From the NCBI RefSeq assembly GCF_000381085.1, contig NZ_KB905899.1, forward strand, positions 372,001 to 436,000: 64,000 bases of DNA, in the 5' to 3' direction. Under the pieces are notes generated by a model. The model searched no databases, was not told the DNA's origin, and was given only the letters and a program-made list of their open reading frames with translations. The stretch comes from Thiomicrorhabdus arctica DSM 13458 (GTDB lineage Bacteria; Pseudomonadota; Gammaproteobacteria; Thiomicrospirales; Thiomicrospiraceae). Position numbers and translations under genes: made by a program. Shown in pieces: positions 18,599-29,716 of the stretch (position 1 is its first letter; the number at the start of each line of letters is the position of its first letter).

Positions 18599-19384
18599 TT
18601 ATTGACCTATTTTAATGGGTGAACTGACGGAGACTTGAATGTCGATGTCCTTCCCCAGAGGATTTTTTTGCTTAGCGACTCTCTTAGCATCTATATAGTT
18701 CTTAAGGGCAATTAACAATCCCAAACCAATGAAAGCACCGGGCGGTAGAACGACTAATAATACGCCTTGATATTGGTCGCTAAAATGCAGGGTCCAATTA
18801 CGCGCACCTTCTCCAAACATGAGATAGGCCTGGTCAAACAGCGTGCCGTTACCAATCATTTCACGCAATGCACCTAATAAGACCAAGATGAATAAGAAAC
18901 CAACCCCCATAAAGAAACCGTCGATGATGGCTTTATCGACACTATTTTTTGAAGCATAGGCTTCAGCACGGCCTAAAATGGCACAGTTGGTTACAATCAA
19001 AGGAATAAATATACCCAAAATACCGTGCAGAGTATGGAAGTAGGCATTCATTAACAGATCAATCGCGGTGACAGCAGTGGCGATAATGGCGATAAAGACC
19101 GGGATTCGAATTTCATTGGAGACATGATTACGAATCAGCGACACCAAAACATTTGATACCAGCAAAACAAACAATGTTGCCAGACCTAAACCCAGTCCAT
19201 TGACCGTATTGTTGGAAACGGCAAGTAGCGGGCATAGTCCTAATAAGGCCACCAATGCTTGGTTATTTTTCCACAAGCCGTTATCCATAATGGCTTTATA
19301 TTCTTGCCAACGAGAGTTTTCGACGTTGTCGGCTAGATCCGTTGTAGCATCATCAGTGGACGCCTTGTCTGATAAATTACTCAT
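18599..19384 (-). CDS. rnfE: Rnf complex subunit RnfE (membrane)
   Basis: Integral membrane subunit of the ion-pumping ferredoxin:NAD oxidoreductase. It has six hydrophobic helices and the paired [10 protein letters not shown] motif that binds an iron-sulfur centre with RnfA. The ATG at 19384 overlaps the rnfG stop and has GGAG 8 nt upstream; a start at 19405 is less likely. The polar N-terminus (about 25 residues before [16 protein letters not shown]) is longer than usual. The 3' half holds a partial copy of the recurrent palindrome (AGGCCTGGTCA, 18836-18846). Confidence 0.93.
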   Translation of the reverse strand: MSNLSDKASTDDATTDLADNVENSRWQEYKAIMDNGLWKNNQALVALLGLCPLLAVSNNTVNGLGLGLATLFVLLVSNVLVSLIRNHVSNEIRIPVFIAIIATAVTAIDLLMNAYFHTLHGILGIFIPLIVTNCAILGRAEAYASKNSVDKAIIDGFFMGVGFLFILVLLGALREMIGNGTLFDQAYLMFGEGARNWTLHFSDQYQGVLLVVLPPGAFIGLGLLIALKNYIDAKRVAKQKNPLGKDIDIQVSVSSPIKIGQ

Positions 19385-20036
19385 ATAAACTGTCTCCGTG
19401 TTCATTGATGAACATTAGGGCATTTTTCACTGCACCGATCACCGCGCGTGGCGTAATGGTCGCACCGGTAAATTGATCAAAATCTCCGCCATCTTTTTTC
19501 ACCGCCCAGTTAGAGTCATTATCATGCCTTACATTACGGCCATTGAATTCAAGTATCCATGGGTTTTTATTTAGTTCAATTTTATCGCCCAGGCCAGGTG
19601 TTTCTTTATGTTTTAAAACACGTACACCAGAGACGCGGCCGTCGGGCAAAACACCGATTAGTAGAGTGATATCGCCGCTATAACCATTTGGTGCTGTGAC
19701 AGTAAAAATAAGGCCAGCTGGCTGTTTGTTTTTTCGCGCTCTGTAAAAGGTGACCGGACTTTCAGCGCCTAATCGGGCTAACATAACAGGGTTCGTGATT
19801 TTTTTAGTATCAGTCAAAGGGTCATTATTATACAAGTCGATCGGCAACACCTGATTGAACGTATTGAGCAAAGTCTGGTTTTCGGCCAAGGTAATCACTG
19901 GCGAAGTGAAATAGCGAACCGTGAGTAACAGCATAATGCTGATCAAAACAAATAGGCTCAATTTATAGGCTGAGCCAAACATGCTTTTGATTAAGGCACT
20001 CACCATTGTTTGTTGCGAAGAGCTCGACTTATTCAT
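19377..20036 (-). CDS. rnfG: Rnf complex subunit RnfG (FMN-binding)
   Basis: Membrane-anchored periplasmic subunit that carries a covalently bound FMN. The 219-residue protein has an N-terminal helix (about 23-42) and the FMN-attachment motif GATITPRAV near residue 193. [13 protein letters not shown] is also family-typical. It sits 11 bp after rnfD and overlaps rnfE. A diverged copy of the palindromic core (CCAGGCCAGGT) occurs at 19592-19602. Confidence 0.95.
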   Translation of the reverse strand: MNKSSSSQQTMVSALIKSMFGSAYKLSLFVLISIMLLLTVRYFTSPVITLAENQTLLNTFNQVLPIDLYNNDPLTDTKKITNPVMLARLGAESPVTFYRARKNKQPAGLIFTVTAPNGYSGDITLLIGVLPDGRVSGVRVLKHKETPGLGDKIELNKNPWILEFNGRNVRHDNDSNWAVKKDGGDFDQFTGATITPRAVIGAVKNALMFINEHGDSLYE

Positions 20037-20047
20037 TCGTCATTATC

Positions 20048-21100
20048 CTAGTGTTTGTGACCAAAGACACGCGGTTGAGTATATTGATCGATTAAAGGCA
20101 CGGCAATATTCATCAAGATAATTGCAAATGCGATACCATCTGGAAAAGCACCCCAGCTACGAATCACATAAACCAATACACCAATCCCACATGCATAAAT
20201 AAAGCGGCCTTTGGGGGTCGTGCTCGCCGTAACAGGATCCGTGATAATAAAGAAAGCGGCCAGCATTGTGCCGCCCGACAGCAGGACGAAGTCTACCGGC
20301 GGATAGGTGTTAGGATCGATTGCATGGAAAATAAACCCCATGAGAGCCAAACTGCCTAAAAAACCGACCGGAAACTGCCAGCGAATCGTGCGACTATACA
20401 GCATCCATAGTCCACCCAGTAGGAACGAGAGATTCACCCACTCCCAGCTACTAAACCCAAACATAAAATGTACCGATCTATCATTAGCACTCAATAGAGG
20501 GTTAAGGGTTTCTGCCACCGTCACGCCTTGAGAGATTCCAATACGCATTTCATTCAAGGGGGTAGCACCGGTAATAGCATCCATTGATATATCAGGGATG
20601 TGTCCCATGAAGACTAATTGGAGGGCATCCATAAACCCCATATAATAGCCTGCGATTTCAGAAGGGACGATCCATTGAGTCATTTGAACCGGGAAAGAGA
20701 TGAGCAGGAATGCATAACCGAGCATGGCCGGATTAAATGGGTTGTAACCTAATCCACCATAAAGGTGTTTCCCGAAAATCAAGGCAAAGGTGCTGCCGCT
20801 GACAATGATCCACCAAGGTGCTCCAGGTGGAATACAGAAGACCAGACCCGTGATGGTGATTAACGCACTCATATCGGTAATGAAAGGTATAACCGGGCGG
20901 CCTCTGAGTTTGAGCATGGTATATTCGACCACCAATAAAGTGGCTACGGCCAATAACCATTGCACCACAATACCAAAACCAAAAATATAGATATGCATTA
21001 GCAGTGCTGGGAAGGCTGCAATCTGAACCTGGAGCATCAACTTACGGACATTTTGATTATTATGTACGTACGGTGAGGATGAGCGTGTCGGTTGGTTCAC
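20048..21100 (-). CDS. rnfD: Rnf complex subunit RnfD (membrane, FMN-binding)
   Basis: 350-residue integral membrane subunit with about nine to ten helices. The conserved covalent-FMN threonine lies in AITGATPLNE near residue 176, and FFIITDPVTAST near residue 285 is another family landmark. The gene begins one base after the rnfC stop, indicating tight coupling. Confidence 0.95.
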   Translation of the reverse strand: MNQPTRSSSPYVHNNQNVRKLMLQVQIAAFPALLMHIYIFGFGIVVQWLLAVATLLVVEYTMLKLRGRPVIPFITDMSALITITGLVFCIPPGAPWWIIVSGSTFALIFGKHLYGGLGYNPFNPAMLGYAFLLISFPVQMTQWIVPSEIAGYYMGFMDALQLVFMGHIPDISMDAITGATPLNEMRIGISQGVTVAETLNPLLSANDRSVHFMFGFSSWEWVNLSFLLGGLWMLYSRTIRWQFPVGFLGSLALMGFIFHAIDPNTYPPVDFVLLSGGTMLAAFFIITDPVTASTTPKGRFIYACGIGVLVYVIRSWGAFPDGIAFAIILMNIAVPLIDQYTQPRVFGHKH

Positions 21101-23200
21101 TTAATTCGTCTCCGGTGGCTTAGCTTGGCGTTCACGAGCACGTTTACGAGCGGCTTCAATCGCTTTTTGACGTTTGTTTTGGGTAACATCATCAACCTCT
21201 TTGGTTAATTTTTCAGATGTTGAGTCTAGGGTTAAATCAGGCGTCTGTGTTGACTGTGACGCATCTGTTACGTCAGGAATGTTGGCTGCTCTTTGTTCTG
21301 TTGAGGTTGCCGTAGACGTTTCATTAGGTCTGTCATTAGACTCAAAAGGGGGGGCATCAACCTCTTGTTTTTTCGCCAATGCACGTTTTTTAGCGGCCGC
21401 CATCGCGGCATTTTTGGCCGCTGTCTTTGGATTTTTTTCAGTGCCAGCGGCTTCACTGGCTTTTTGAGCCGCTTCGATGGCTTTTCTACGCGCGGTAGGC
21501 ATCTTTTCTTGAACGGGCGTTTTCGGAGAGAGCTGATCAGACTCAGGCTCGTTATGATCCTTGGTAGAAGTCGCCTTCGACTTAGCCGCGCGACGAGCCG
21601 CGGCCGCTCGAGCCGCCAAAACAGCAGGGCTTGATTTTTGAGTGGGTGCAACAGCAGATTCAGGGGAGTCACCCGCCTGAGCTAACTTATCAGCCACTTG
21701 CTTTTTAACGGCATCTTTTTTGGCTTGAAGACGTGTTTCACGTTCTAGTTTTTCACGCTCAATTCGCGCCAATCTGAATTCATGGCGCTGTTTAGCGATT
21801 TCAGCTGCTTTGACCTCTGCATGAATGACTTTAATCTCGGATTTTGCATGGCGATAGTATTGCACTAAAGGAATATGGCTTGGACAAACATAACTACAAC
21901 AGCCGCACTCAATACAATCGGCAATATTGAGTTTTTCAACCTTATCAAATTCGTGTGATTGACTGTACCAATACAGTTGCTGTGGCAGTAAGTTAACAGG
22001 ACAAGCATCCATACACTCGCCACAACGAATACAAGGCATTTGCATTTCGATGGGCTCAGGCGGATTCGCCAGAATACAGTTCGTAGTTTTAATGACCGGT
22101 ACTTGATTGTCTTGGACTTGAAAGCCCATCATGGGTCCACCCATCACCAGAGGATAATCAATTTCAACTTTAGGTTGAGCGGCATTGGCAAGAACGGCGA
22201 ATGGCGTGCCTATTAAGGCTTGGATGTTAAAGGGTGATTCTAACCCTAAGCCTGAAACCGTCACCAGTCGTGAGGTTAGAGGTTCTCCAAAGGTGACTGC
22301 GCGATAAATTGCGGCATAGGTGGCTACATTCATCATTAACAGACCCAAATCGACGGAATGTAAATTATGAGGCACTTCAATACCCGTTAATTCTTGAATC
22401 AACTGTTTTTGACCGCCCATCGGGTAAACCGTTTGGACGATATGAATTTCTACCCGTGTCTTGGCGGCAGCAGTTTGCATCGCCTGAATGGCTTCTGGTT
22501 TATTTGATTCAATGCCACAAAGGAGTTTGTCCGCGCCTAATGCGTCGGCAACTATCACGGCACCTTGAATAATTTCATGCGCTTTGGTCTGCATAAGCAG
22601 ATCATCACACGTGATAAACGGTTCGCATTCTGCACCATTAATCAGCAGTGTATGTATCTTCCCTTTTTCTTTAGGCAGTTTTGCATAGGAGGGAAAACCA
22701 GCGCCTCCCATGCCAACAATACCCGCATGAAAAAGAATTTCTTTAATGGCTTGAGGCGTTTCTGGGAGGGCACCATTGACGTTTAAAACATTGTCGATAG
22801 CATTCTCTTTATGGTCTGGTTTGATGACGATTGACATCGCTTTAAGGCCTGAGGCATGCGGTAATGAGTAGGCTTCTATGGCCTCAACAAATCCCGACGT
22901 CGGTGCGTGAACAGGCACCACCAAATCTTTATTGGCATCTTTATGCGATTGTGCAAGCAGTTGATTCTTTTTAACATAACTACCTACTTCAACTAACAGC
23001 TCTGCTGGTTGCCCAACTTGTTGTTGCAGTGGCAGAATTAGGCGATCTGGGATGAGTTGTGGTCGTATCGGTTGACGCAAGGACAACGACTTATGATAGG
23101 GGGGAAAAACCCCACCATGAAATCGGTATAACCAACGTTTGGCTGTCGGATAAACTAAGGCAATTTTTTGGATGAACCGTTGCGCCAAGGAGGTGTTCAT
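21101..23200 (-). CDS. rnfC: Rnf complex subunit RnfC (NADH/ferredoxin side)
   Basis: Peripheral cytoplasmic subunit that binds NADH, FMN and two 4Fe-4S clusters. In order: an N-terminal barrel ([10 protein letters not shown]), the [14 protein letters not shown] flavin/NADH region (near 160) and clusters [15 protein letters not shown] and [12 protein letters not shown] (about 367-420). The C-terminal 260 residues are low-complexity, rich in Ala, Lys, Arg and Glu, with repeats such as [14 protein letters not shown]; this matches the long variable tail of gammaproteobacterial RnfC. The tail generates long open frames on both strands that are not genes. It overlaps rnfB by 4 nt. Confidence 0.95.
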   Translation of the reverse strand: MNTSLAQRFIQKIALVYPTAKRWLYRFHGGVFPPYHKSLSLRQPIRPQLIPDRLILPLQQQVGQPAELLVEVGSYVKKNQLLAQSHKDANKDLVVPVHAPTSGFVEAIEAYSLPHASGLKAMSIVIKPDHKENAIDNVLNVNGALPETPQAIKEILFHAGIVGMGGAGFPSYAKLPKEKGKIHTLLINGAECEPFITCDDLLMQTKAHEIIQGAVIVADALGADKLLCGIESNKPEAIQAMQTAAAKTRVEIHIVQTVYPMGGQKQLIQELTGIEVPHNLHSVDLGLLMMNVATYAAIYRAVTFGEPLTSRLVTVSGLGLESPFNIQALIGTPFAVLANAAQPKVEIDYPLVMGGPMMGFQVQDNQVPVIKTTNCILANPPEPIEMQMPCIRCGECMDACPVNLLPQQLYWYSQSHEFDKVEKLNIADCIECGCCSYVCPSHIPLVQYYRHAKSEIKVIHAEVKAAEIAKQRHEFRLARIEREKLERETRLQAKKDAVKKQVADKLAQAGDSPESAVAPTQKSSPAVLAARAAAARRAAKSKATSTKDHNEPESDQLSPKTPVQEKMPTARRKAIEAAQKASEAAGTEKNPKTAAKNAAMAAAKKRALAKKQEVDAPPFESNDRPNETSTATSTEQRAANIPDVTDASQSTQTPDLTLDSTSEKLTKEVDDVTQNKRQKAIEAARKRARERQAKPPETN

Positions 23201-23772
23201 TTTTCACTTCCTTGATCGGGAGTGATTGCCGCAATCGCAGCGTCGGCTGGGTCAGGCCATTGCCAGTTAACAGTAGTGGTTTCAGCAGGGCGCATTTCAA
23301 TGCAGTCTACTGGGCAGACAGGTACACACAAATCACAGCCAGTACACTCAGATTGAATCACGGTATGCATTAGCTTGGTTGCCCCTAAGATAGCATCCAC
23401 AGGGCAGGCTTTGATGCATAAAACACACCCAATACAGATGTCTTCATCAATAAAAGCGGTTGTTTTTATCTGAGTATCTTCATCCGGGGCATTCATCTCT
23501 TTGGGTTCACGGCCAGTGATCTCCGAGATGAGGATCATGACTTCTGTGCCCCCAGGAACGCACAAATTAACCTCGGCTTCACCCTTAGACAGAGCATCGG
23601 CATAAGGTTTACAGCCAGGATAACCACATTGACCGCATTGAGTTTGCGGTAGAACATTATCAATCTGGTTTGAAAGTGGATTGCCCTCTATCTTAAAACG
23701 GATAGCCGCATAGCCTAGCAGTAAACCAAATAGCAGTGCTAAACCAATAAATATAATAAGTGCTTCAATCAT
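23197..23772 (-). CDS. rnfB: Rnf complex subunit RnfB (ferredoxin-like)
   Basis: Membrane-anchored electron entry subunit. It has an N-terminal helix (about 4-24), the [14 protein letters not shown] Fe-S motif near residues 46-60 and two bacterial ferredoxin clusters ([12 protein letters not shown] and [12 protein letters not shown], about 115-155). At 191 residues it has a normal length with a short acidic tail. It lies 18 bp after rnfA and overlaps rnfC. Confidence 0.95.
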   Translation of the reverse strand: MIEALIIFIGLALLFGLLLGYAAIRFKIEGNPLSNQIDNVLPQTQCGQCGYPGCKPYADALSKGEAEVNLCVPGGTEVMILISEITGREPKEMNAPDEDTQIKTTAFIDEDICIGCVLCIKACPVDAILGATKLMHTVIQSECTGCDLCVPVCPVDCIEMRPAETTTVNWQWPDPADAAIAAITPDQGSEK

Positions 23773-23790
23773 AGGATCTACCAGGTTCGC

Positions 23791-24366
23791 CTATACCAAC
23801 CCGCCAAAGCCCATAAAGGCCATGGACATGAGTCCGGCGGTAATCAATGCAATCGGGGCACCTTTAAAAGGGCCGGGTACATCGGCGACATCAATACGTT
23901 CACGAATAGAGGCGAAGAGCACCATGACGAGAGTGAATCCGATAGCGGCTCCAAACCCAAACACGGCCGATTCAATAAAATTATTTTTCTCGCCAACATT
24001 TAATAACGCCACACCCAGCACAGCACAGTTTGTGGTGATTAAAGGTAAGTAGATGCCGAGCACTTGGTAAAGCGCAGGACTGGTTTTATGAATCGCCATT
24101 TCAGTGAAGCCAACCACAGCGGCAATCGCCAGAATAAAGGCAATAGTTTGTAGGTATTCCAACCCGAAAGGTTGCAGTAAATAGGTGTAAATGACGTAAC
24201 TTAAGACCGAGGAAAGGGTCAGCACAAAAGTGGTCGCTAACCCCATACCTAATGCCGCATCGGTTTTTTTAGACACGCCCATAAAAGGGCAAAGTCCTAA
24301 GAACTTAACCAATACGAAGTTATTGACGAACACGGTGCTTATCAATATCAAAACGTAATCTTGCAT
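23791..24366 (-). CDS. rnfA: Rnf complex subunit RnfA (membrane)
   Basis: 191-residue integral membrane subunit with six helices, paired with RnfE. Family motifs [16 protein letters not shown] and [15 protein letters not shown] are present, each with the cysteine that ligates the intramembrane iron-sulfur centre. GGAGG lies just upstream of the ATG (24366). It is the first rnf gene, 69 bp after metG, so the cluster may be transcribed from metG or from its own promoter in that gap. Confidence 0.95.
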   Translation of the reverse strand: MQDYVLILISTVFVNNFVLVKFLGLCPFMGVSKKTDAALGMGLATTFVLTLSSVLSYVIYTYLLQPFGLEYLQTIAFILAIAAVVGFTEMAIHKTSPALYQVLGIYLPLITTNCAVLGVALLNVGEKNNFIESAVFGFGAAIGFTLVMVLFASIRERIDVADVPGPFKGAPIALITAGLMSMAFMGFGGLV

Positions 24367-24435
24367 AGGTTATCCTCCTTTTATAAGCGAATTATAAGTT
24401 AGCGATAATGGCAGCGGTTAGCGAGTAAACTTGAA

Positions 24436-26523
24436 TTATTTAACACGCATACCTGGCGTTGCACCCTCGTCCGGAGACAAAATGTACAAATCATTGCCAC
24501 CTGGACCAGCGGCCAAAACCATGCCTTCCGACATCCCAAAACGCATTTTGCGCGGTGCTAAGTTAGCGACCATGACCGTCAACTTACCGATTAACGCTTC
24601 TGGTTCGTAGGCCGATTTAATGCCCGCAAACACCTGGCGCTGTTCAAAACCGATATCCAACGTTAATTTAAGCAATTTTTTCGCTTCAGGCACGGCTTCA
24701 GCATGGATTATTTTAGCGATACGTAAATCAATCTTGGCAAAATCATCAATATTGATTTCTTCAGCAAGCGCTTCAAACTCAGGCTTTACGGCTGTTTCTT
24801 TTGCAAGTTTGACTTTCTGATCTCCTTTTTTACCATCAGGTGCTGTACTTGCCCCATTAAGTGAGGAGGCTGAAGCATCAACCATTTTCTGGATAGGCTC
24901 CATCTCTAAACGTGTCAATAATGCTTTGAATTTGCTGATCTCATGGTTCATTAATGGCGTCTTAATATCATTCCACTGGCCATCTGGAAGATTTAAAAAG
25001 GCATTAGATTTCTCTGCTGTTACGGGCAATACGGGTGATAAATAACTCATCAGCACACGGAATAAATTAAGGCTGATACTAACACATTCATGTAACTCAG
25101 CTTCTTTCCCTTCGGTTTTAGCCAAGACCCAAGGAGCCGCCTCAGCAATGTATTCATTAGCCTTATCCGCGAGGGTCATAATTTCTCGCATGGCATGACC
25201 ATAATCACGTGACTCATATAAGTTGGCTATTTCTTCCGACTTATCGATAAAGCTTTGATATAAAACCGTTGTTTCTGGTGTCCACTTATTATTCAGCTTG
25301 CCATCAAATTTTTTCATGACAAAGCCTGCACTTCGGCTAGCAATATTGACGACCTTACCCACTAAGTCTGAATTGACACGTTGGGCAAAATCTTCCAAGT
25401 TCAAATCAATGTCATCAATGCGACTGGTTAATTTAGCGGCATAGTAATAACGTAAATATTCAGGATTTAGGTGATCTAAATAGGTTTTAGCCATGATAAA
25501 GGTGCCACGAGATTTAGACATCTTTTGGCCATCAACCGTTAAAAAACCATGTGCAAAAATGGCCGTTGGGGTTCTGTAATTGGCACCTGACAACATGGCT
25601 GGCCAGAATAGAGCGTGGAAGTTGATAATGTCTTTGCCAATGAAGTGATACAGTTCTGTCGTGGAGTCTTCTTGCCAATATTCATCAAAATTAAGGCCTG
25701 ATTTATCGCAGTAAGCTTTAAAACTCGACATATAACCAATCGGTGCATCTAACCAAACGTAGAAAAACTTACCGGTTTCACCCGGGATTTCAAAACCAAA
25801 ATAGGGTGCATCACGAGAAATATCCCAGCCACGTAGGCCACTTTCAAGCCACTCATCTAATTTATTGGCAATCTGCTCCTGTAGATGACCTTCACGTGTC
25901 CATGTTTTCAACATCTCTTCGAACTGACTCAGCTCAAAAAATAGATGGTCGGTGTCTTTTTCAATTGGAGTCGCGCCAGATACGGCCGATTTCGGGTCAA
26001 TTAAATCCGTCGGACTGTAAGTGGCACCACAGACTTCGCAGTTGTCTCCGTATTGGTCTACCGCTTTGCATTTTGGACAAGTCCCTTTAACAAAACGATC
26101 GGGTAAAAACATCTTTTTTTCTGGATCGTAATACTGAGAGATGGTTTTACGTGAAATGTAACCTTTGTCTTTTAAACGCAAGTAAATATGTTCTGCAAGT
26201 TCTTTGTTTTCAATTGAGTTGGTGCTGTGATAATGGTCAAATTCAACATTAAATCCAGCAAAATCAGCTTGGTGCTCTTCAGATGATTTGGCAATCAAAG
26301 CTTCTGGCGTAATGCCTTCAGCTTGAGCGCGTAACATGATGGGTGTCCCGTGCGCATCATCAGCACAAACATAAGTACATGTATTGCCGCGCATTTTTTG
26401 AAAGCGCGACCAGATATCAGTTTGGATATACTCCACCAAATGTCCTAAATGGATAGGGCCATTTGCATAAGGCAGGGCACTGGTGATCAAAATTTTTCTA
26501 GGCGTTGGTGCTATATCTGACAT
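24436..26523 (-). CDS. metG: Methionyl-tRNA synthetase
   Basis: Charges tRNA-Met. The 695-residue protein has the HIGH motif ([15 protein letters not shown]), the zinc-binding four-cysteine insert (CPKC...CEVC near 148-163), KMSKSRG near residue 336 and the C-terminal tRNA-binding/dimerisation domain ([12 protein letters not shown] to the end). The full-length long form with its C-terminal domain is typical of gammaproteobacteria. A charged low-complexity linker (about 560-590) separates the domains. Placement before rnfA suggests read-through. Confidence 0.97.
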   Translation of the reverse strand: MSDIAPTPRKILITSALPYANGPIHLGHLVEYIQTDIWSRFQKMRGNTCTYVCADDAHGTPIMLRAQAEGITPEALIAKSSEEHQADFAGFNVEFDHYHSTNSIENKELAEHIYLRLKDKGYISRKTISQYYDPEKKMFLPDRFVKGTCPKCKAVDQYGDNCEVCGATYSPTDLIDPKSAVSGATPIEKDTDHLFFELSQFEEMLKTWTREGHLQEQIANKLDEWLESGLRGWDISRDAPYFGFEIPGETGKFFYVWLDAPIGYMSSFKAYCDKSGLNFDEYWQEDSTTELYHFIGKDIINFHALFWPAMLSGANYRTPTAIFAHGFLTVDGQKMSKSRGTFIMAKTYLDHLNPEYLRYYYAAKLTSRIDDIDLNLEDFAQRVNSDLVGKVVNIASRSAGFVMKKFDGKLNNKWTPETTVLYQSFIDKSEEIANLYESRDYGHAMREIMTLADKANEYIAEAAPWVLAKTEGKEAELHECVSISLNLFRVLMSYLSPVLPVTAEKSNAFLNLPDGQWNDIKTPLMNHEISKFKALLTRLEMEPIQKMVDASASSLNGASTAPDGKKGDQKVKLAKETAVKPEFEALAEEINIDDFAKIDLRIAKIIHAEAVPEAKKLLKLTLDIGFEQRQVFAGIKSAYEPEALIGKLTVMVANLAPRKMRFGMSEGMVLAAGPGGNDLYILSPDEGATPGMRVK

Positions 26524-26806
26524 CTGTTTTCTACTTTATTCGTAAGGGGCTTTTCTTGATGCGCGCTTGTCTATTTAAGGCGCTTAAATTAACCCATTAT
26601 TATAGTCGTTTTATACCCAAAGTGTGACTCTCTTGGCTTTGAAAAAGCAGGGTGTTCGATTTGTATTGTTGAGGGTGACTTTAGTGGTGATAAACTTTGG
26701 GAAATAAAGTGTTAGTATTTCGTCATTTCGCGCATTGTGCGATTTATCTCTGTGGACTATGATGAAACATAGTAAATGAATAATGCTCACTAATTAAGGT
26801 ATCGTT

Positions 26807-27115
26807 ATGAGTTTAAATACAATGGTCAATGGGAATGTCGTCACCCTCTCTATTAATGGGATTTTTGATGTCAGTGTTTATGAACAGTTTAAAGAGTATT
26901 GTCGTGTGCACTTAAACGATGACGTGCATTTTGTCATTGATATGGATAACACCACCTATATGGACAGTTCTGCTTTAGGAATGTTACTGTTATTGCGTGA
27001 AAAAACTCAGGGTGATAAAGATCGCGTAAAGCTGATTAATGTAGGTGAAAATGTCTTGAGTGTTTTAGAAGTTGCCCAGTTTCAGCAACTATTTGATATT
27101 CAAGCGAAAGACTAA
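26807..27115 (+). CDS. STAS-domain anti-sigma factor antagonist (HsbA-like)
   Basis: The 102-residue protein is a single STAS domain. The phospho-acceptor serine is S54 in YMDSSALGMLLLLRE, a sequence close to that of HsbA-type antagonists of Pseudomonas. Such proteins bind an anti-sigma partner when dephosphorylated by a PP2C phosphatase. No anti-sigma kinase is adjacent: the neighbours are metG (divergent) and mrp (convergent). The REC-SpoIIE protein at 14631 would be a fitting phosphatase. AAGG lies 7 nt before the ATG. Confidence 0.85.
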   Translation: MSLNTMVNGNVVTLSINGIFDVSVYEQFKEYCRVHLNDDVHFVIDMDNTTYMDSSALGMLLLLREKTQGDKDRVKLINVGENVLSVLEVAQFQQLFDIQAKD

Positions 27116-27184
27116 ACCGCTCTGTTTCTCGTGCTGTTGCCTCCCCCTTACCGCGAGAGGTCGACAAAAACGTTGGACTCGATT

Positions 27185-28309
27185 TTAAGTGTTCTGAATG
27201 ACAATATTAGGGAAGAGATTAGCGTAGTTGCGTTTTTGAATACCTACTGTGCTACTGATTTTGTGCGCCATCGTGCGGTACTTTTGTGCAATCTCACTGC
27301 TTGGCTCTGCCGTAACCGTTGGCTGACCTTGATCCGCTTCTTCACGAATTCGTTTGTTTAAAGGCAACGAGCCTAAAAAATCGACTGAATATTGTTTTGC
27401 CATAGCCTCCCCCCCATGTTCACCGAAAATAGCCTCTTCATGACCGCAGTTAGTGCAGATATGTGTGCTCATATTCTCGATAATGCCAATCACTGGAATT
27501 TCCACTTTCTCAAACATTTTGAGAGCCTTTTTGGCATCTATCAGTGAAACCTGCTGTGGTGTCGTGATAACCACCGCGCCCGTCACAGGGATTTGTTGTG
27601 CTAAGGTCAGTTGAACATCGCCTGTGCCTGGCGGTAAATCAATGACTAGGTAATCCAGGTCTTCCCATTTGGTTTCTTTGAGGAGTTGGGTGAGTGTTTG
27701 AGTGACGATCGGTCCACGCCAAATCATCGGGGAGTCTTCTTCAATGAGTACGCCGATTGACATGACTTGCAAACCATAGGCATTCAGTGGCTGCATGCTT
27801 TTCCCATCTTCAGAGTGCGGTTTTTCCTTGAGATTTAGCATCGTTGGAATACTTGGACCATAAATATCTGCATCTAAAATACCGACTTTGGCACCTTCTT
27901 GTTGTAATGCTAAAGCGAGGTTAACAGCAGTGGTGGATTTACCGACGCCGCCTTTGCCGGAGGCGATGGCAATGATGTTTTTAATGCCAGGAAGTGGTGC
28001 CACACCTTTTTGTGCATCGTGGCTGACAATGGCCGTTTCAAAGGTTGGATTGACGGATTCAATGCCTTCAACTTGCCCTAGATAATGTTTCAAAGATTGT
28101 TCTATGCTTGGCCACAAGCTTTTGCACGGGTAGGGCATGGAGACATTAAGGCTTAAAGCCCCTTTTTTAAGTTGCAGATCCGAAACCGCTTTAATGGCTA
28201 ATAAGTCTTTTTGGCTGGTAGGGTCAAGGCAGGCTTTTAATTGGAGCTCAATCTCTTTTTGCAGCGTTTCAGAAATGCCATTGCCAAATAGCGTATTAAA
28301 TAATCCCAT
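27185..28309 (-). CDS. apbC: Mrp/ApbC iron-sulfur cluster carrier ATPase
   Basis: P-loop scaffold that delivers Fe-S clusters to apoproteins. The 374-residue protein has an N-terminal MIP18-like domain (about 1-95) and the deviant Walker A motif GKGGVGKST near residue 121. DADIYGPSIP, LPPGTGDVQ and the cluster-ligating CXXC pair (CTNC near 285) follow. A strong AAGGA ribosome-binding site lies 4-5 nt before the ATG. Mrp next to metG is a common gene order, but here the STAS gene lies between them. Confidence 0.95.
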   Translation of the reverse strand: MGLFNTLFGNGISETLQKEIELQLKACLDPTSQKDLLAIKAVSDLQLKKGALSLNVSMPYPCKSLWPSIEQSLKHYLGQVEGIESVNPTFETAIVSHDAQKGVAPLPGIKNIIAIASGKGGVGKSTTAVNLALALQQEGAKVGILDADIYGPSIPTMLNLKEKPHSEDGKSMQPLNAYGLQVMSIGVLIEEDSPMIWRGPIVTQTLTQLLKETKWEDLDYLVIDLPPGTGDVQLTLAQQIPVTGAVVITTPQQVSLIDAKKALKMFEKVEIPVIGIIENMSTHICTNCGHEEAIFGEHGGEAMAKQYSVDFLGSLPLNKRIREEADQGQPTVTAEPSSEIAQKYRTMAHKISSTVGIQKRNYANLFPNIVIQNT

Positions 28310-28601
28310 GTAACTTCCTTTAGGTGGCCGCTATGCAACAGCGCATAGCTAAGTAATGGGAGTATTCTATCAGGTATGTCGGGTAGAAAAAATCCATAAA
28401 ATAAAAGGGATTTAGGGTGGGCAAGTAAGTCTTTAAACAATCAGGCTTAGTTGTCCTGAATCGTGCTTTTTAAAATAAAAAATTTAATGAGTGGTGAATA
28501 TTCGACGGGCAGGTCTATTAATTTTAAATAAAAAATACCGAATAGGACTTAAAATAGAAAAAGTATAAATTACAGATTTTAAATGGATAGGGGTAGAGCA
28601 C

Positions 28602-29588
28602 ATGATGAATGATATGGAAGCCACTGAAGGGCTTTTGCATGCTTATTTATTTGACGGTAAAGGTGGTGGCCGTTATTTAACTTGGTCAGAAGTGGAAGTT
28701 TGGGATGCCTCTATGGGACGAATTTGGCTGCATTTTGATTACACAAATGCAGAGGCTCAGGATTGGGTGAGGAACCGAAGTGGTTTAGAGTCGATTGTTA
28801 GCCATGCGTTATTGACAGAAGAAACTCGCCCACGTGTCGCGGCGATTGATGACGGTTTACTCATAGCCTTACGGGGTGTCAATCTAAACCCAGGATCAGA
28901 CCCCGAAGATATGGTTTCAATTCGTCTCTGGGCAACTGCTGATAGAGTCATTAGTACCCGTAAACGTGCTTTATTGTCAACCCAAGATGTTCTGTCAAAA
29001 TTAAAACGAGGCACCGGCCCTAAAGACAGTGCTGAGTTGATTGTTCAGCTGACCGATAGTTTGATTTGGCGTATGAGTGACACGGTGGATATGCTTGAAG
29101 ATAAAATGGCCGAGTTGGAAGATGGTTCACTGTCAGAAAGTAGATCTACTTTGCGGTTTGAGTTGGCCAGCTTGCGACGCCAAACCATTTCATTAAGGCG
29201 TTACCTTTCACCTGAAAGAGAAGCCTTGACTCGGTTGATGATTGAAAAAGTCAGCTGGTTTGATCATGATAATCATATTAAAGTTCGTGAAGTAAGTGAC
29301 CGGCTGATCCGACACCTTGAAGACATCGATGCGGTAAGAGAGCGTGCAGCCGTCACTCATGAAGAGCTTTTGAGTCGAATTTCTGAGCAACTTAATGAAC
29401 GGATGTATGTGCTCTCTATTCTGTCAGCTGTCTTCCTACCGCTTGGTTTTTTTACAGGTCTGTTAGGGGTTAATGTGGGCGGCATTCCGGGTGCGGAAAA
29501 TACAAGTGCTTTTATGATTTTTGTCGGTATCTTAGTCGTGATTGTCTTGTTTCAAGTGTGGTTGTTTAGACGTAATAAGTGGTTGTAA
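28602..29588 (+). CDS. zntB: ZntB-like CorA-family metal transporter
   Basis: Inner-membrane zinc transporter of the CorA superfamily. The 328-residue protein has the large N-terminal cytoplasmic funnel (LHAYLFDGKGGGRYL start), the long stalk helix (about 140-265), then two C-terminal helices with the GVN signature (LLGVNVGGIPG, about 292-302) and the basic end FRRNKWL. The GVN followed by GGIPG is typical of ZntB rather than Mg-transporting CorA (GMN). AGGGG lies upstream of the first of three clustered ATG codons. Confidence 0.85.
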   Translation: MMNDMEATEGLLHAYLFDGKGGGRYLTWSEVEVWDASMGRIWLHFDYTNAEAQDWVRNRSGLESIVSHALLTEETRPRVAAIDDGLLIALRGVNLNPGSDPEDMVSIRLWATADRVISTRKRALLSTQDVLSKLKRGTGPKDSAELIVQLTDSLIWRMSDTVDMLEDKMAELEDGSLSESRSTLRFELASLRRQTISLRRYLSPEREALTRLMIEKVSWFDHDNHIKVREVSDRLIRHLEDIDAVRERAAVTHEELLSRISEQLNERMYVLSILSAVFLPLGFFTGLLGVNVGGIPGAENTSAFMIFVGILVVIVLFQVWLFRRNKWL

Positions 29589-29716
29589 TCATACGCTGTC
29601 ATTATGATATGATGCGCGCTTTAAATGCCTGATTATCTGCTCAACAAGACTGCAAGATGATTTGTATAGGCGTCACATAAAGTCTTGATCGACACCTCTT
29701 TTAAGGATGTTTTGAA

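Noticed and set aside
21174-21672. Long open frames on both strands inside the rnfC 3' half
   Set aside because: They follow from the low-complexity Ala/Lys/Arg tail of RnfC; the rnfC frame itself shows the cluster motifs and the tail typical of the family.
27131-27361. 76-codon frame after the STAS gene
   Set aside because: Mostly antisense to mrp; no homology-like features.
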